Source: Pacificimonas flava (GTDB lineage: Bacteria > Pseudomonadota > Alphaproteobacteria > Sphingomonadales > Sphingomonadaceae). From it: 64,000 bases of DNA. The stretch spans positions 94,857 to 158,856 of the forward strand of contig NZ_AMRV01000007.1 of the NCBI RefSeq assembly GCF_000342165.1, read 5' to 3'. This document shows, one piece after another, positions 1-6,667 of the stretch; within the stretch, counting starts at the first letter, position 1; each line of letters opens with the position of its first letter. A program made the translations under genes and the position numbers. The notes beneath the pieces are model-generated. The model made no database searches, was not told the DNA's origin, and was given only the letters and a program-made list of their open reading frames with translations.

Positions 1-2
1 CG

Positions 3-713
3 CGCGGCGGCAAGCTGACCATGGCGAAGGTGGTCGGCGCCACCAACGCGGCGCTGAACAATCCCAGCCGCGGCGATGCCTATCAGCTGGAATGGGTCGA
101 TGTCGAAGAGCCGTCGCTGCCGCCGGTACAGCTGGACGGTTTCGGAACGGTCGCCGCGCCCTTCGCCCAGGGTTATCTGAAGGGCGGCGCCTATTTCAGC
201 CGCGGCGAGGGCATCTGGTGGTCGGCGACCGACCGGCTGTTCTACTGGGTCGACACCGGCGCGGGCAGCGACGGGAACGGCCGCGCCGGTTACGGCGAGG
301 GCGCGGTCTGGGCCTATGACCCGGCCACCGAACGGATGGAGTGCATCTTCGCGTCGGAGACCCAGGTCGCCGGCAACAATCCGGACAACATCACGGTCAG
401 CCCGCGCGGCGGCATCGTGCTGTGCGAGGATGGCGGCGCGACCAATGGGCCCGAGGCGCGCGGCGCGCGCCTGCTGGGTCTGCTGCCGAACGGCGAGGCC
501 TATACGCTGGGCATCAACAATGTCGAACTGACGGCGCAGGATATCGCGAAGCTGGGCGGCCGGTCGTCCGACTTCTTCGGGGCGGGCGACTATCGCAGCA
601 GCGAATGGTGCGGCGCCTGCTTCGATCCGACGGGTCGCATCCTGTTCGTGAACCTTCAAACTCCGGGCATCACCTTGGCGATCTCCGGCCCCTGGCAGCG
701 GGGCAATCTGTAG
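3..713 (+). CDS. PhoX-family phosphatase (DUF839), C-terminal part only
   Basis: The reading frame is open at the left edge (codons RGGKLT precede the first Met), so only the last ~236 residues are present. The text GEGAVWAYDPATE, the NNPDN(I)TVSP segment and LCEDGG match the C-terminal beta-propeller part of DUF839/PhoX phosphatases. These are usually Tat-exported periplasmic Ca/Fe-dependent alkaline phosphatases that release phosphate from organic esters. The signal peptide would lie outside the window. It ends 80 bp before the PEP-CTERM gene and looks like ordinary host sequence flanking the GTA block. Family call is confident; exact substrate is not known. Confidence 0.8.
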   Translation, partial: RGGKLTMAKVVGATNAALNNPSRGDAYQLEWVDVEEPSLPPVQLDGFGTVAAPFAQGYLKGGAYFSRGEGIWWSATDRLFYWVDTGAGSDGNGRAGYGEGAVWAYDPATERMECIFASETQVAGNNPDNITVSPRGGIVLCEDGGATNGPEARGARLLGLLPNGEAYTLGINNVELTAQDIAKLGGRSSDFFGAGDYRSSEWCGACFDPTGRILFVNLQTPGITLAISGPWQRGNL

Positions 714-793
714 GCATCGCCGCCCGGCAGGGGCGGGGCGGCCGGTGCCGACCCGCCCCACGTTCTTCAACTGGATAAAAGGGAGAAATGACA

Positions 794-1384
794 ATGAAAG
801 CGCTTCTTACCGCCGGCCTTCTCGGTGCCGGCCTTGCCGTTCCCAGCCACGCCGCCATCGTCAGCGTGGTCGAGGACAATGGCAATGACGTGAACACCAG
901 CTTCAGCGGCCCCGGCGTCGCGGCGATCGACATCGCCTTCAACGACACGAACGTGAACAGCGTCAGCAGCGTCGTTGCCAATGTTGCGATCGAGGAGGGC
1001 GACCTGGGCGGTCCGCTGGCGCTGAACGGCCTGCTCGACAATTTCGGTTTCGAGAATTTCGAGGAAATCCGCATCACGCTGGACGGCGCCATGTTCAGCT
1101 TCAACGGCTCCGTCGTTCCGGCCTTCTCCAACGTCGCCCTGGTCGGCGGCGCCGGCAGCCAGGCGCTGCGCATCTTCTTTGACGGTCCGGGCGAACCCTA
1201 TGGCGTCGAACTGGGGGATACCGGTTTTGGCGGGACCGATTTCGGCATCGACATCAGCGGCCTGAACCTGGGCGACAGCTTCAACATCACATATGAGGCC
1301 GTCGGCGTTCCGGCGCCCGCCGCGATGGGCCTGATGCTGCTGGGCCTTGGCGGCCTGGCCGCTGCCCGCCGTCGCAAGGCATAA
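794..1384 (+). CDS. PEP-CTERM sorting-domain exported protein
   Basis: This is a 196-residue exported protein with an N-terminal signal peptide (KALLTAGLLGAGLAVPSHAA). A C-terminal sorting tail consists of VPAPAA, a hydrophobic helix GLMLLGLGGLAA and a terminal Arg cluster RRRK. This is the PEP/VPA-CTERM layout recognised by exosortase systems, so the mature protein is probably delivered to the cell surface or exopolysaccharide. The body is Asn/Asp/Gly-rich with no recognised domain. The second ATG (794) is chosen over 788 because GGGAGA at 781-786 sits 7 nt upstream of it but only 1 nt from the first. Function unknown. Confidence 0.8.
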   Translation: MKALLTAGLLGAGLAVPSHAAIVSVVEDNGNDVNTSFSGPGVAAIDIAFNDTNVNSVSSVVANVAIEEGDLGGPLALNGLLDNFGFENFEEIRITLDGAMFSFNGSVVPAFSNVALVGGAGSQALRIFFDGPGEPYGVELGDTGFGGTDFGIDISGLNLGDSFNITYEAVGVPAPAAMGLMLLGLGGLAAARRRKA

Positions 1385-1409
1385 ACGTACCAAATAGGTA
1401 AAATAACGA

Positions 1410-1438
1410 TTGACGAGCGAACCGCTCGCCTGTATAAA
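1410..1438 (+). promoter_or_regulatory. Sigma-70-like promoter with palindromic operator in the spacer, upstream of GTA cluster
   Basis: TTGACG (1410-1415) and TATAAA (1433-1438) are separated by exactly 17 bp. The spacer holds a perfect 6-bp inverted repeat CGAGCG-AAC-CGCTCG (1414-1428), placed where a bound regulator would block or modulate RNA polymerase. Transcription would begin near 1445 and run into the hairpin/terminator at 1457-1509, then into the terminase gene. Seen directly: the motifs and spacing. Inferred: promoter activity and operator function. Confidence 0.6.
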
Positions 1439-1456
1439 AAGAGCACAGTCGGAAAT

Positions 1457-1509
1457 TGCCCCTGAGGGGGCAGCGGGGCGGTTCCAGCGCGGAGCCGCCC
1501 CTTTCTTTT
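1457..1509 (+). terminator. Hairpin plus intrinsic terminator between the promoter and GTA gene 1
   Basis: A small hairpin TGCCCC-TGAG-GGGGCA (1457-1472) is followed by an 11-bp stem (1475-1485 with 1491-1501, one G-U pair, 5-nt loop) and TTTCTTTT (1502-1509). This is a standard Rho-independent terminator. It lies only ~30 nt downstream of the predicted transcription start and 31 nt before the first GTA start codon, so it could end a ~65-nt RNA or act as an attenuator. It may alternatively terminate read-through from the PEP-CTERM gene. Confidence 0.75.
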
Positions 1510-1540
1510 GGCGTGAACCTTCAATGGGCGAGGTGTTGAA

Positions 1541-2056
1541 ATGGCGCGATCGCAGGAGAGAGAGACGATCATTTCGAGCGGCAGCACGCGGGGCGGAAAG
1601 CGTGTTCGGGTGGAGCGCGTTCGCGAAGGCGGCTGGACGAAAAGGCGCAGGGCCCAGTTTCTGGCCGCGCTGGGCGAGACGGCGAACGTCAAACTGTCGG
1701 CCGAGCGGGCGGGGGTGTCGAAAAGTTTGGTCTATCTTCGCCGCCGCACCGATCCGGAGTTCGCCGACGATTGGGACGCTGCCCTGCGCGACGGTGTCCG
1801 CACCCTGGAGATGCGCCTGCTGGAACGGGCGCTGCACGGGGACCGGAAGCCCTATTTCTACAGCGGCGAAAAGCGCGGGGAGTTCGTCGAGTATCCGGAC
1901 CGTGTGGCGATGTTCCTGATCAGCCGGCATACGGAGGCCGGGCCGGGCGGCGGCGGGCCGTCGGAGCCGCTGAGGGAACGGCAGGCGCGGGCGCGGGAAA
2001 CGCTGGCGGCGGCGGTCGAGCGGGCGGCCGGGACGTTGAAGGACGCAGCCCCTTGA
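1541..2056 (+). CDS. GTA small terminase subunit-like protein (RcGTA g1 equivalent)
   Basis: This 171-residue protein is the first gene of the GTA block. Residues ~35-75 (REGGWTKRRRAQFLAALGET, then SAERAGVSKSLVYLRR) form a helix-turn-helix like those of small terminase DNA-recognition domains and GTA gene 1 proteins. The C-terminal part is charged and helical. Its role would be to present DNA to the large terminase; GTA small terminases package host DNA with little sequence specificity. It overlaps the next gene by 4 bp (TTGA). The function rests on the HTH plus position, since small terminases diverge strongly. Confidence 0.7.
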   Translation: MARSQERETIISSGSTRGGKRVRVERVREGGWTKRRRAQFLAALGETANVKLSAERAGVSKSLVYLRRRTDPEFADDWDAALRDGVRTLEMRLLERALHGDRKPYFYSGEKRGEFVEYPDRVAMFLISRHTEAGPGGGGPSEPLRERQARARETLAAAVERAAGTLKDAAP

Positions 2057-3393
2057 CGGGGCGGCCGGTTCGCTTTGGCGATCTGGCGGCGGCAGATGCC
2101 GAGGTTCGCAGCGCCGTGCTGGCCGGTCTGTCGGGGGAGGACGCCGCAGATCTGTTGCACGACTGGGAATTCATGGCGCGGGCGGAACAGCTGCCGCCGC
2201 CACCCGTCGCCACGGGCGATGTGCCGATCTGGTTAATGCTGGCGGGGCGGGGCTTCGGAAAGACGCGGGCCGGGGCGGAATGGGTGCGGACGATCGCGGA
2301 GACCGTTCGCGGCGCGCGCATCGCCCTTGTCGGGTCCACCGTGGACGAGGTGCGGCGGGTCATGGTGGAGGGGGCGTCCGGCCTCCTCAACCTGGGCGCG
2401 CCGGAGATGCGACCGGATTTCTTCCCGGCGCGGCGACTGCTTCGCTGGAAGGAGACGGGCGCGGCGGCGATCCTCTATTCGGCGGAGGTGCCGGACAGCC
2501 TGCGCGGTCCCGAGCATCACGCCGCATGGGGCGACGAACTGGCAAAATGGCCGAATGGGGAGCAGACGCTATCCAACCTGCGCATGGGGCTGCGGCTGGG
2601 ATCGCATCCCCGGTTGCTGTTGACGACGACGCCGAAGCCCTCGCCCTTGCTGAAGCGGCTGCTGGACGATCCCGATGTCGCCGTGACGCGCGGTGCGACG
2701 GCGGACAACAGGCTGGCGCTGCCGGCGAGCTTCCTGCGGGCGATGGAGCGTGCCTATGGCGGCACCGCGCTGGGACGGCAGGAACTGGGCGGCGAACTGA
2801 TCGAGGATTTCGAGGGGGCGCTGTGGACGCGGGCGCTGCTGGAACGATGCCGGGTCGCGTCGGCGCCGCCGCGAGAGGCAATGCGCCGGGTCGTGCTGGG
2901 CGTCGATCCGCCGGCGGGCGGGCGCGGCGCGGCATCGGCGAAATGCGGCCTGGTGCTGGCGGCGCTGGGGGCGGACGACAAGGCCTATGTGCTGGCCGAC
3001 TTGACCGTTCCCGGCGGGCCGGAACTGTGGGCGGCGACGGTGGCGGCGGCGCAGCAGGTGTACGAGGTCGATCTGGTCGTGGCGGAGGTGAACAATGGCG
3101 GCGACATGGTCGGCAGCGTGCTGGCCGCCGCCGGGGTGACGGCGGCGCCCAAGCTGGTGCGTGCGAGCCGGGGAAAAAGCGCGCGGGCCGAGCCTGTCGC
3201 GACGCTGTACGGATCCGGCAAGGTTCATCATGTCGGTACCATGCCGGAGCTGGAGGACGAACTGTGCGGCCTGATGCAGGGCGGCGGCTATGAGGGGCCG
3301 GGGCACAGTCCCGACCGCGCCGACGCGCTGGTCTGGGCGCTGACGGAATTGATGCTGGGCCGCCCGGTGCGGCCGCAGATCAGGAAGCTTTAG
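2053..3393 (+). CDS. Large terminase (DNA-packaging ATPase/nuclease; RcGTA g2 equivalent)
   Basis: This 446-residue terminase powers DNA translocation into the capsid and cuts the headful. Walker A is LAGRGFGKT with Lys70; Walker B is the WGDE segment (Asp161-Glu162); TTTPKP is the coupling motif. The C-terminal RNase H-like nuclease has VLGVDPP, VVAEVNNGGD and DRADALVWALTEL. A TTG start at 2053 is chosen because it overlaps the preceding stop (TTGA) and gives a start right before the conserved body; upstream codons in this frame translate to low-complexity shadow sequence. The length is normal for GTA terminases. Confidence 0.93.
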   Translation: MTGRPVRFGDLAAADAEVRSAVLAGLSGEDAADLLHDWEFMARAEQLPPPPVATGDVPIWLMLAGRGFGKTRAGAEWVRTIAETVRGARIALVGSTVDEVRRVMVEGASGLLNLGAPEMRPDFFPARRLLRWKETGAAAILYSAEVPDSLRGPEHHAAWGDELAKWPNGEQTLSNLRMGLRLGSHPRLLLTTTPKPSPLLKRLLDDPDVAVTRGATADNRLALPASFLRAMERAYGGTALGRQELGGELIEDFEGALWTRALLERCRVASAPPREAMRRVVLGVDPPAGGRGAASAKCGLVLAALGADDKAYVLADLTVPGGPELWAATVAAAQQVYEVDLVVAEVNNGGDMVGSVLAAAGVTAAPKLVRASRGKSARAEPVATLYGSGKVHHVGTMPELEDELCGLMQGGGYEGPGHSPDRADALVWALTELMLGRPVRPQIRKL

Positions 3394-3443
3394 GACCGCG
3401 CAGGGCGCGGCCCCGTTTCGGACACACATACAGGAGACGAATC

Positions 3444-4565
3444 ATGTTCGACTGGCCGGGCCGCAAGGCATCCGGTCCGGTTTCGCCTGCGCGCTTTCCG
3501 GCCATGCTGCTGGGCGTGGAGGACGCCGAACCCCCGCGCGGATACACGGCGCGGGCGCGGGAGGCGATGGAGCGCAATCCGGTTGCGAGCCGCGCGGTGC
3601 GGCTGCTGGCGGAGGCGGCCGGAAGCGCGCCGCTGACAATCGCGGGCGGAGACGGCGTCGCGGCGCTGCTGGCGCGGCCGAACGAAAGGCTGTCGGGCGC
3701 GGCGATGATGGAGCGGCTGGCCGCGCATCTGCTGCTGCACGGCAATGCCTATGTGAATGCAGCGCTGGACGGGGGCGGCCGACCCGCCGAACTGCACGTG
3801 CTGGCGCCGGACCGGGTGCGGATCGAAACCGACGCATCGGGCTGGCCATGCGGGTTCCTGTACCGTGGCGGCGCGGCGGAGGTGCCGCTGCCGGCCGGCG
3901 GCGAGGAAGGACCGGGCGTCCTGCATATCCGCACGCTGTCACCGCTGGACGATCTGTACGGGCTGGGCGCGCTGGATGCGGCGGCGGGCGCCATCGCGGC
4001 GCACAACGAGGCGGCGCGATGGAACCGGGCGCTCTTGAAGAATGCGGCGCGGCCCTCTGGCGCGCTGATGTTCGACAGCGGCGACGGCAGCGCCCTGTCG
4101 ACGGAGCAGTTCGCGCGGCTGCGCAGCGAGATGGAGGAGGGTTTTTCCGGCGCGGCGCGGGCGGGGCGGCCGCTGCTGCTGGAGGGCGGGCTGACCTGGC
4201 AGCCGCTGTCGCTGTCGCCGGCGGACATGGATTTCGCCGAGGGGCAGCGGACAGCGGCGCGCGACATCGCGCTGGCGCTGGGCGTGCCGCCGATGCTGCT
4301 GGGACTGCCGGGCGACAACACCTACTCAAATTACGCGGAGGCGAACCGGGCCCTGTGGCGACTGTCCGTGCTGCCGATGGCGGGCCGCATCTGCGAGGCG
4401 CTGACGGGCTGGCTGCAAGGCTGGTGGCCGGACGCGCGCGTGTCGGTCGACCTGGACAAGGTGCCGGCGCTGGCCGCCGACCGGGCGTTGATGTGGGAGC
4501 GGGTGTCGAAAGCCGATTTCCTGACCCCGGAGGAGAAGAAACGGGTTCTGGGGCTGGCCGAGTGA
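3444..4565 (+). CDS. HK97-family portal protein (RcGTA g3 equivalent)
   Basis: This 373-residue protein is the dodecameric ring at the capsid vertex through which DNA enters and leaves. Recognisable portal segments include NPVASRAVRLLAEAAGS, LLLHGNAYVNA, LYGLGALDAA and the C-terminal LGVPPMLLGLPGDNTYSNYAEA with RALWRLSVLP. An ATG start follows a GGAG site (AGGAGACGAATC). It lies 50 bp after the terminase gene, in the canonical terminase-portal-protease-capsid order. Confidence 0.94.
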   Translation: MFDWPGRKASGPVSPARFPAMLLGVEDAEPPRGYTARAREAMERNPVASRAVRLLAEAAGSAPLTIAGGDGVAALLARPNERLSGAAMMERLAAHLLLHGNAYVNAALDGGGRPAELHVLAPDRVRIETDASGWPCGFLYRGGAAEVPLPAGGEEGPGVLHIRTLSPLDDLYGLGALDAAAGAIAAHNEAARWNRALLKNAARPSGALMFDSGDGSALSTEQFARLRSEMEEGFSGAARAGRPLLLEGGLTWQPLSLSPADMDFAEGQRTAARDIALALGVPPMLLGLPGDNTYSNYAEANRALWRLSVLPMAGRICEALTGWLQGWWPDARVSVDLDKVPALAADRALMWERVSKADFLTPEEKKRVLGLAE

Positions 4566-4647
4566 GCGCGTTTCCCCTGTCTGCTGGCGGACAGGGGGAC
4601 AGCCGATGACACTGTGCAAAAACGGGCGGATCGAAAGGAGTTCGGAA

Positions 4648-4959
4648 ATGAGCAACGACACGATCCTGGCCGGACTGATCGCCCAGGCGAATGCCAAGGG
4701 GTGCGATGTGGTGACGCTGCGCGCGCTGGTCGAGGAATCGTCGGAGGCCGGGGCGCGGCGGGCGCTAGAGCGCGTGGGACTACAGGATGGCAAGGCGGGC
4801 GCGGACGTCGGCGAACTGCGCGAGCTGCTGGGCGCGTGGCGCGATGCGAAACGGTCGGCGGGCAAGGCGGCGATGCAGTGGCTGGTGCGGCTGATGCTGG
4901 CCGGCCTGCTGATCGGCATCGCCTATGCCGCCGGCTTCAGGGGAACGGTGAGCGGCTGA
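4648..4959 (+). CDS. Small membrane protein between portal and protease (GTA g3.5-like, DUF6127-type)
   Basis: This 103-residue protein has a helical N-terminal half and one transmembrane segment near the C-terminus (WLVRLMLAGLLIGIAYAAG). The start at 4648 has a strong AAAGGAG site 7 nt upstream. Small membrane-spanning proteins at this position are a known feature of GTA clusters, but their role is not established. The family name is from memory of alphaproteobacterial GTA annotations; presence and start are well supported by the ribosome-binding site and operon spacing. Confidence 0.7.
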   Translation: MSNDTILAGLIAQANAKGCDVVTLRALVEESSEAGARRALERVGLQDGKAGADVGELRELLGAWRDAKRSAGKAAMQWLVRLMLAGLLIGIAYAAGFRGTVSG

Positions 4960-5013
4960 CCGCGACCGGGTGAGGACGAGGCGGCAAGGCCGCCCGCACA
5001 TAAGGACGACAGG

Positions 5014-5448
5014 ATGCAGATAGTGACCGAGGGCGCGCTGCGCCTGGCCGGCTACGCCGCCGTGTTCGACGTTCCCGACAGGGGCCGGGACGTGGTGCGG
5101 CGAGGCGCCTTTGCCGGCGTGCGGGCGGAGGGCGTGCCGCTGCTGTGGCAGCACGGCGCGGAGCGGCCGGTGGGGCGGCTGGTGCATGCGGAGGAGGATG
5201 CGCGGGGCCTGCGCATCGTGGCGGAACTGGCGCGGCGGTCGCGCGGCGCGGCCGAGGCGGCGGCGCTGGTGCGGGCCGGAGCGCTGTCGGGCCTGTCCTT
5301 CGGATACCGCACGCGGCGGGCGCGGCGCGACCGGGCGCGGGGACTGCGCGAGCTGCTGGACCTGGAGCTGGTGGAGGTGTCGCTGGTCACCTTTCCCATG
5401 CAGCCGCTGGCGCGTGTGATCGGACTTTTTGGCGAAGAGGAGCAATGA
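5014..5448 (+). CDS. HK97-family prohead protease (peptidase S78; RcGTA g4 equivalent)
   Basis: This 144-residue serine protease cleaves the scaffolding delta-domain of the capsid protein during head maturation. The motif LLWQH supplies the catalytic His (His47), and GALSGLSFGY the nucleophile (Ser95). LDLELVEVSLVTFPMQPLA is the conserved C-terminal strand of the family. Its stop overlaps the capsid start by one base (TGATG), implying coupled translation of protease and substrate. It is shorter than HK97 gp4 but usual for GTA clusters. Confidence 0.92.
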   Translation: MQIVTEGALRLAGYAAVFDVPDRGRDVVRRGAFAGVRAEGVPLLWQHGAERPVGRLVHAEEDARGLRIVAELARRSRGAAEAAALVRAGALSGLSFGYRTRRARRDRARGLRELLDLELVEVSLVTFPMQPLARVIGLFGEEEQ

Positions 5449-6569
5449 TGGACTATGAAATGAAGGCCGAGGAGGCCGCGGCGTTCGAGGATGCCGCCGA
5501 GGGCATGATGGCGGCGGATATCGCCGCGCTGAAGGACGAAGTGAAGTCGCTGTCGGCGCGAATGGTGGCCGGGCAGCGGCCCGCGCTGGGTACGAAGGTG
5601 GATGCGGATGGCGGTGAGCGAAAAGCCTTTGCCGACGCCTATCTGCGCAAGGGGCAGGACGGCGCGCCGGAACTGAAGTCCCTGTCGACCGCCAGCGGGC
5701 CGGAGGGCGGCTATGCCGTGCCGGTGGAAATCGATCGCATGATCGAGACGATGGTGGCGGCGACCAGTCCGATCCGCGCGGTGGCGAACGTGGTGCCGGT
5801 GGGCAGCGCGCACTACCGAAAGCTGGTCGCCGTCGGCGGCATCCAGTCGGGCTGGGTGTCCGAAGAGGCGCTGCGCGGGGAAACGGAGACGGCCGCCTTT
5901 GCCGAGGTCGCGCCGCCGATGGGCGAACTGTACGCCAACCCGGCGGCGACGCAGACGATGCTGGACGATGCCGGCTTCGACGTGGAGCGCTGGCTGGCCG
6001 AGGAGATCGCCCGCGAGTTCGGGCATGCGGAGGGTGACGCCTTCGTCGCGGGAACGGGCGAGGACATGCCGAAAGGCTTCATGACCTACCCCACCTCTGC
6101 CGCGGCGGACGGGGAGCGTCCGTTCGGAACGCTGCAGCATGTGGATAGCGGCGTGGACGGCGTGCTGCCGGACGCCGATCCACTGGTCGACCTGGTCCAC
6201 AGCGTGAAGCCTGCGCTGCGCCAGGGGGCGTGCTTCGTCATGAACTCCGCGACGCTGGCGGCGGTGCGGAAGCTGAAGGACGGCGACGGCAATTTCCTGT
6301 GGCGCGCGGGGATCGAGGCGGGAACGCCCGGGACCCTGCTGGGCCACCCTGTCGTGGAGGCGGAGGCCATGCCGGATATGGCGGCGGGGGCCGCGCCCAT
6401 CGCCTTCGGCAATTTCAAGGCGGGCTATGTGATCGCCGAGCGCACGGCGACGCGGATCCTGCGCGATCCCTATTCCAACAAGCCGTTCGTCCACTTCTAC
6501 GCAACGAAGCGGGTCGGCGGCGGCGTCGCCAATTCGGACGCGATCAAGGTGCTGCGCCTGAGCGCCTGA
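5448..6569 (+). CDS. HK97-fold major capsid protein (RcGTA g5 equivalent)
   Basis: This 373-residue protein forms the icosahedral shell. Residues ~1-80 are the acidic, helical delta/scaffold domain (EAAAFEDAAEGMM onward), expected to be removed by the upstream protease. The HK97 core begins at KSLSTASGPEGGYAVPVEI and continues through GWVSEEALRGET, the E-loop region, FVAGTGEDMPKG and LLGHPVVEAEAMPD. The ATG at 5448 is preceded by GAGGAG with good spacing. The gene product after it interrupts the usual order, because here the adaptor genes do not follow directly. Confidence 0.94.
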   Translation: MDYEMKAEEAAAFEDAAEGMMAADIAALKDEVKSLSARMVAGQRPALGTKVDADGGERKAFADAYLRKGQDGAPELKSLSTASGPEGGYAVPVEIDRMIETMVAATSPIRAVANVVPVGSAHYRKLVAVGGIQSGWVSEEALRGETETAAFAEVAPPMGELYANPAATQTMLDDAGFDVERWLAEEIAREFGHAEGDAFVAGTGEDMPKGFMTYPTSAAADGERPFGTLQHVDSGVDGVLPDADPLVDLVHSVKPALRQGACFVMNSATLAAVRKLKDGDGNFLWRAGIEAGTPGTLLGHPVVEAEAMPDMAAGAAPIAFGNFKAGYVIAERTATRILRDPYSNKPFVHFYATKRVGGGVANSDAIKVLRLSA

Positions 6570-6667
6570 CGAGACGGTGCGGCCCGGGTTCCCCCCTTCC
6601 CGGGCCGCGCCAACGGCGCCGGAGCGTCCAGGGGGGCAGATGAAAATCGATGATGAGGGAGCAGGGC

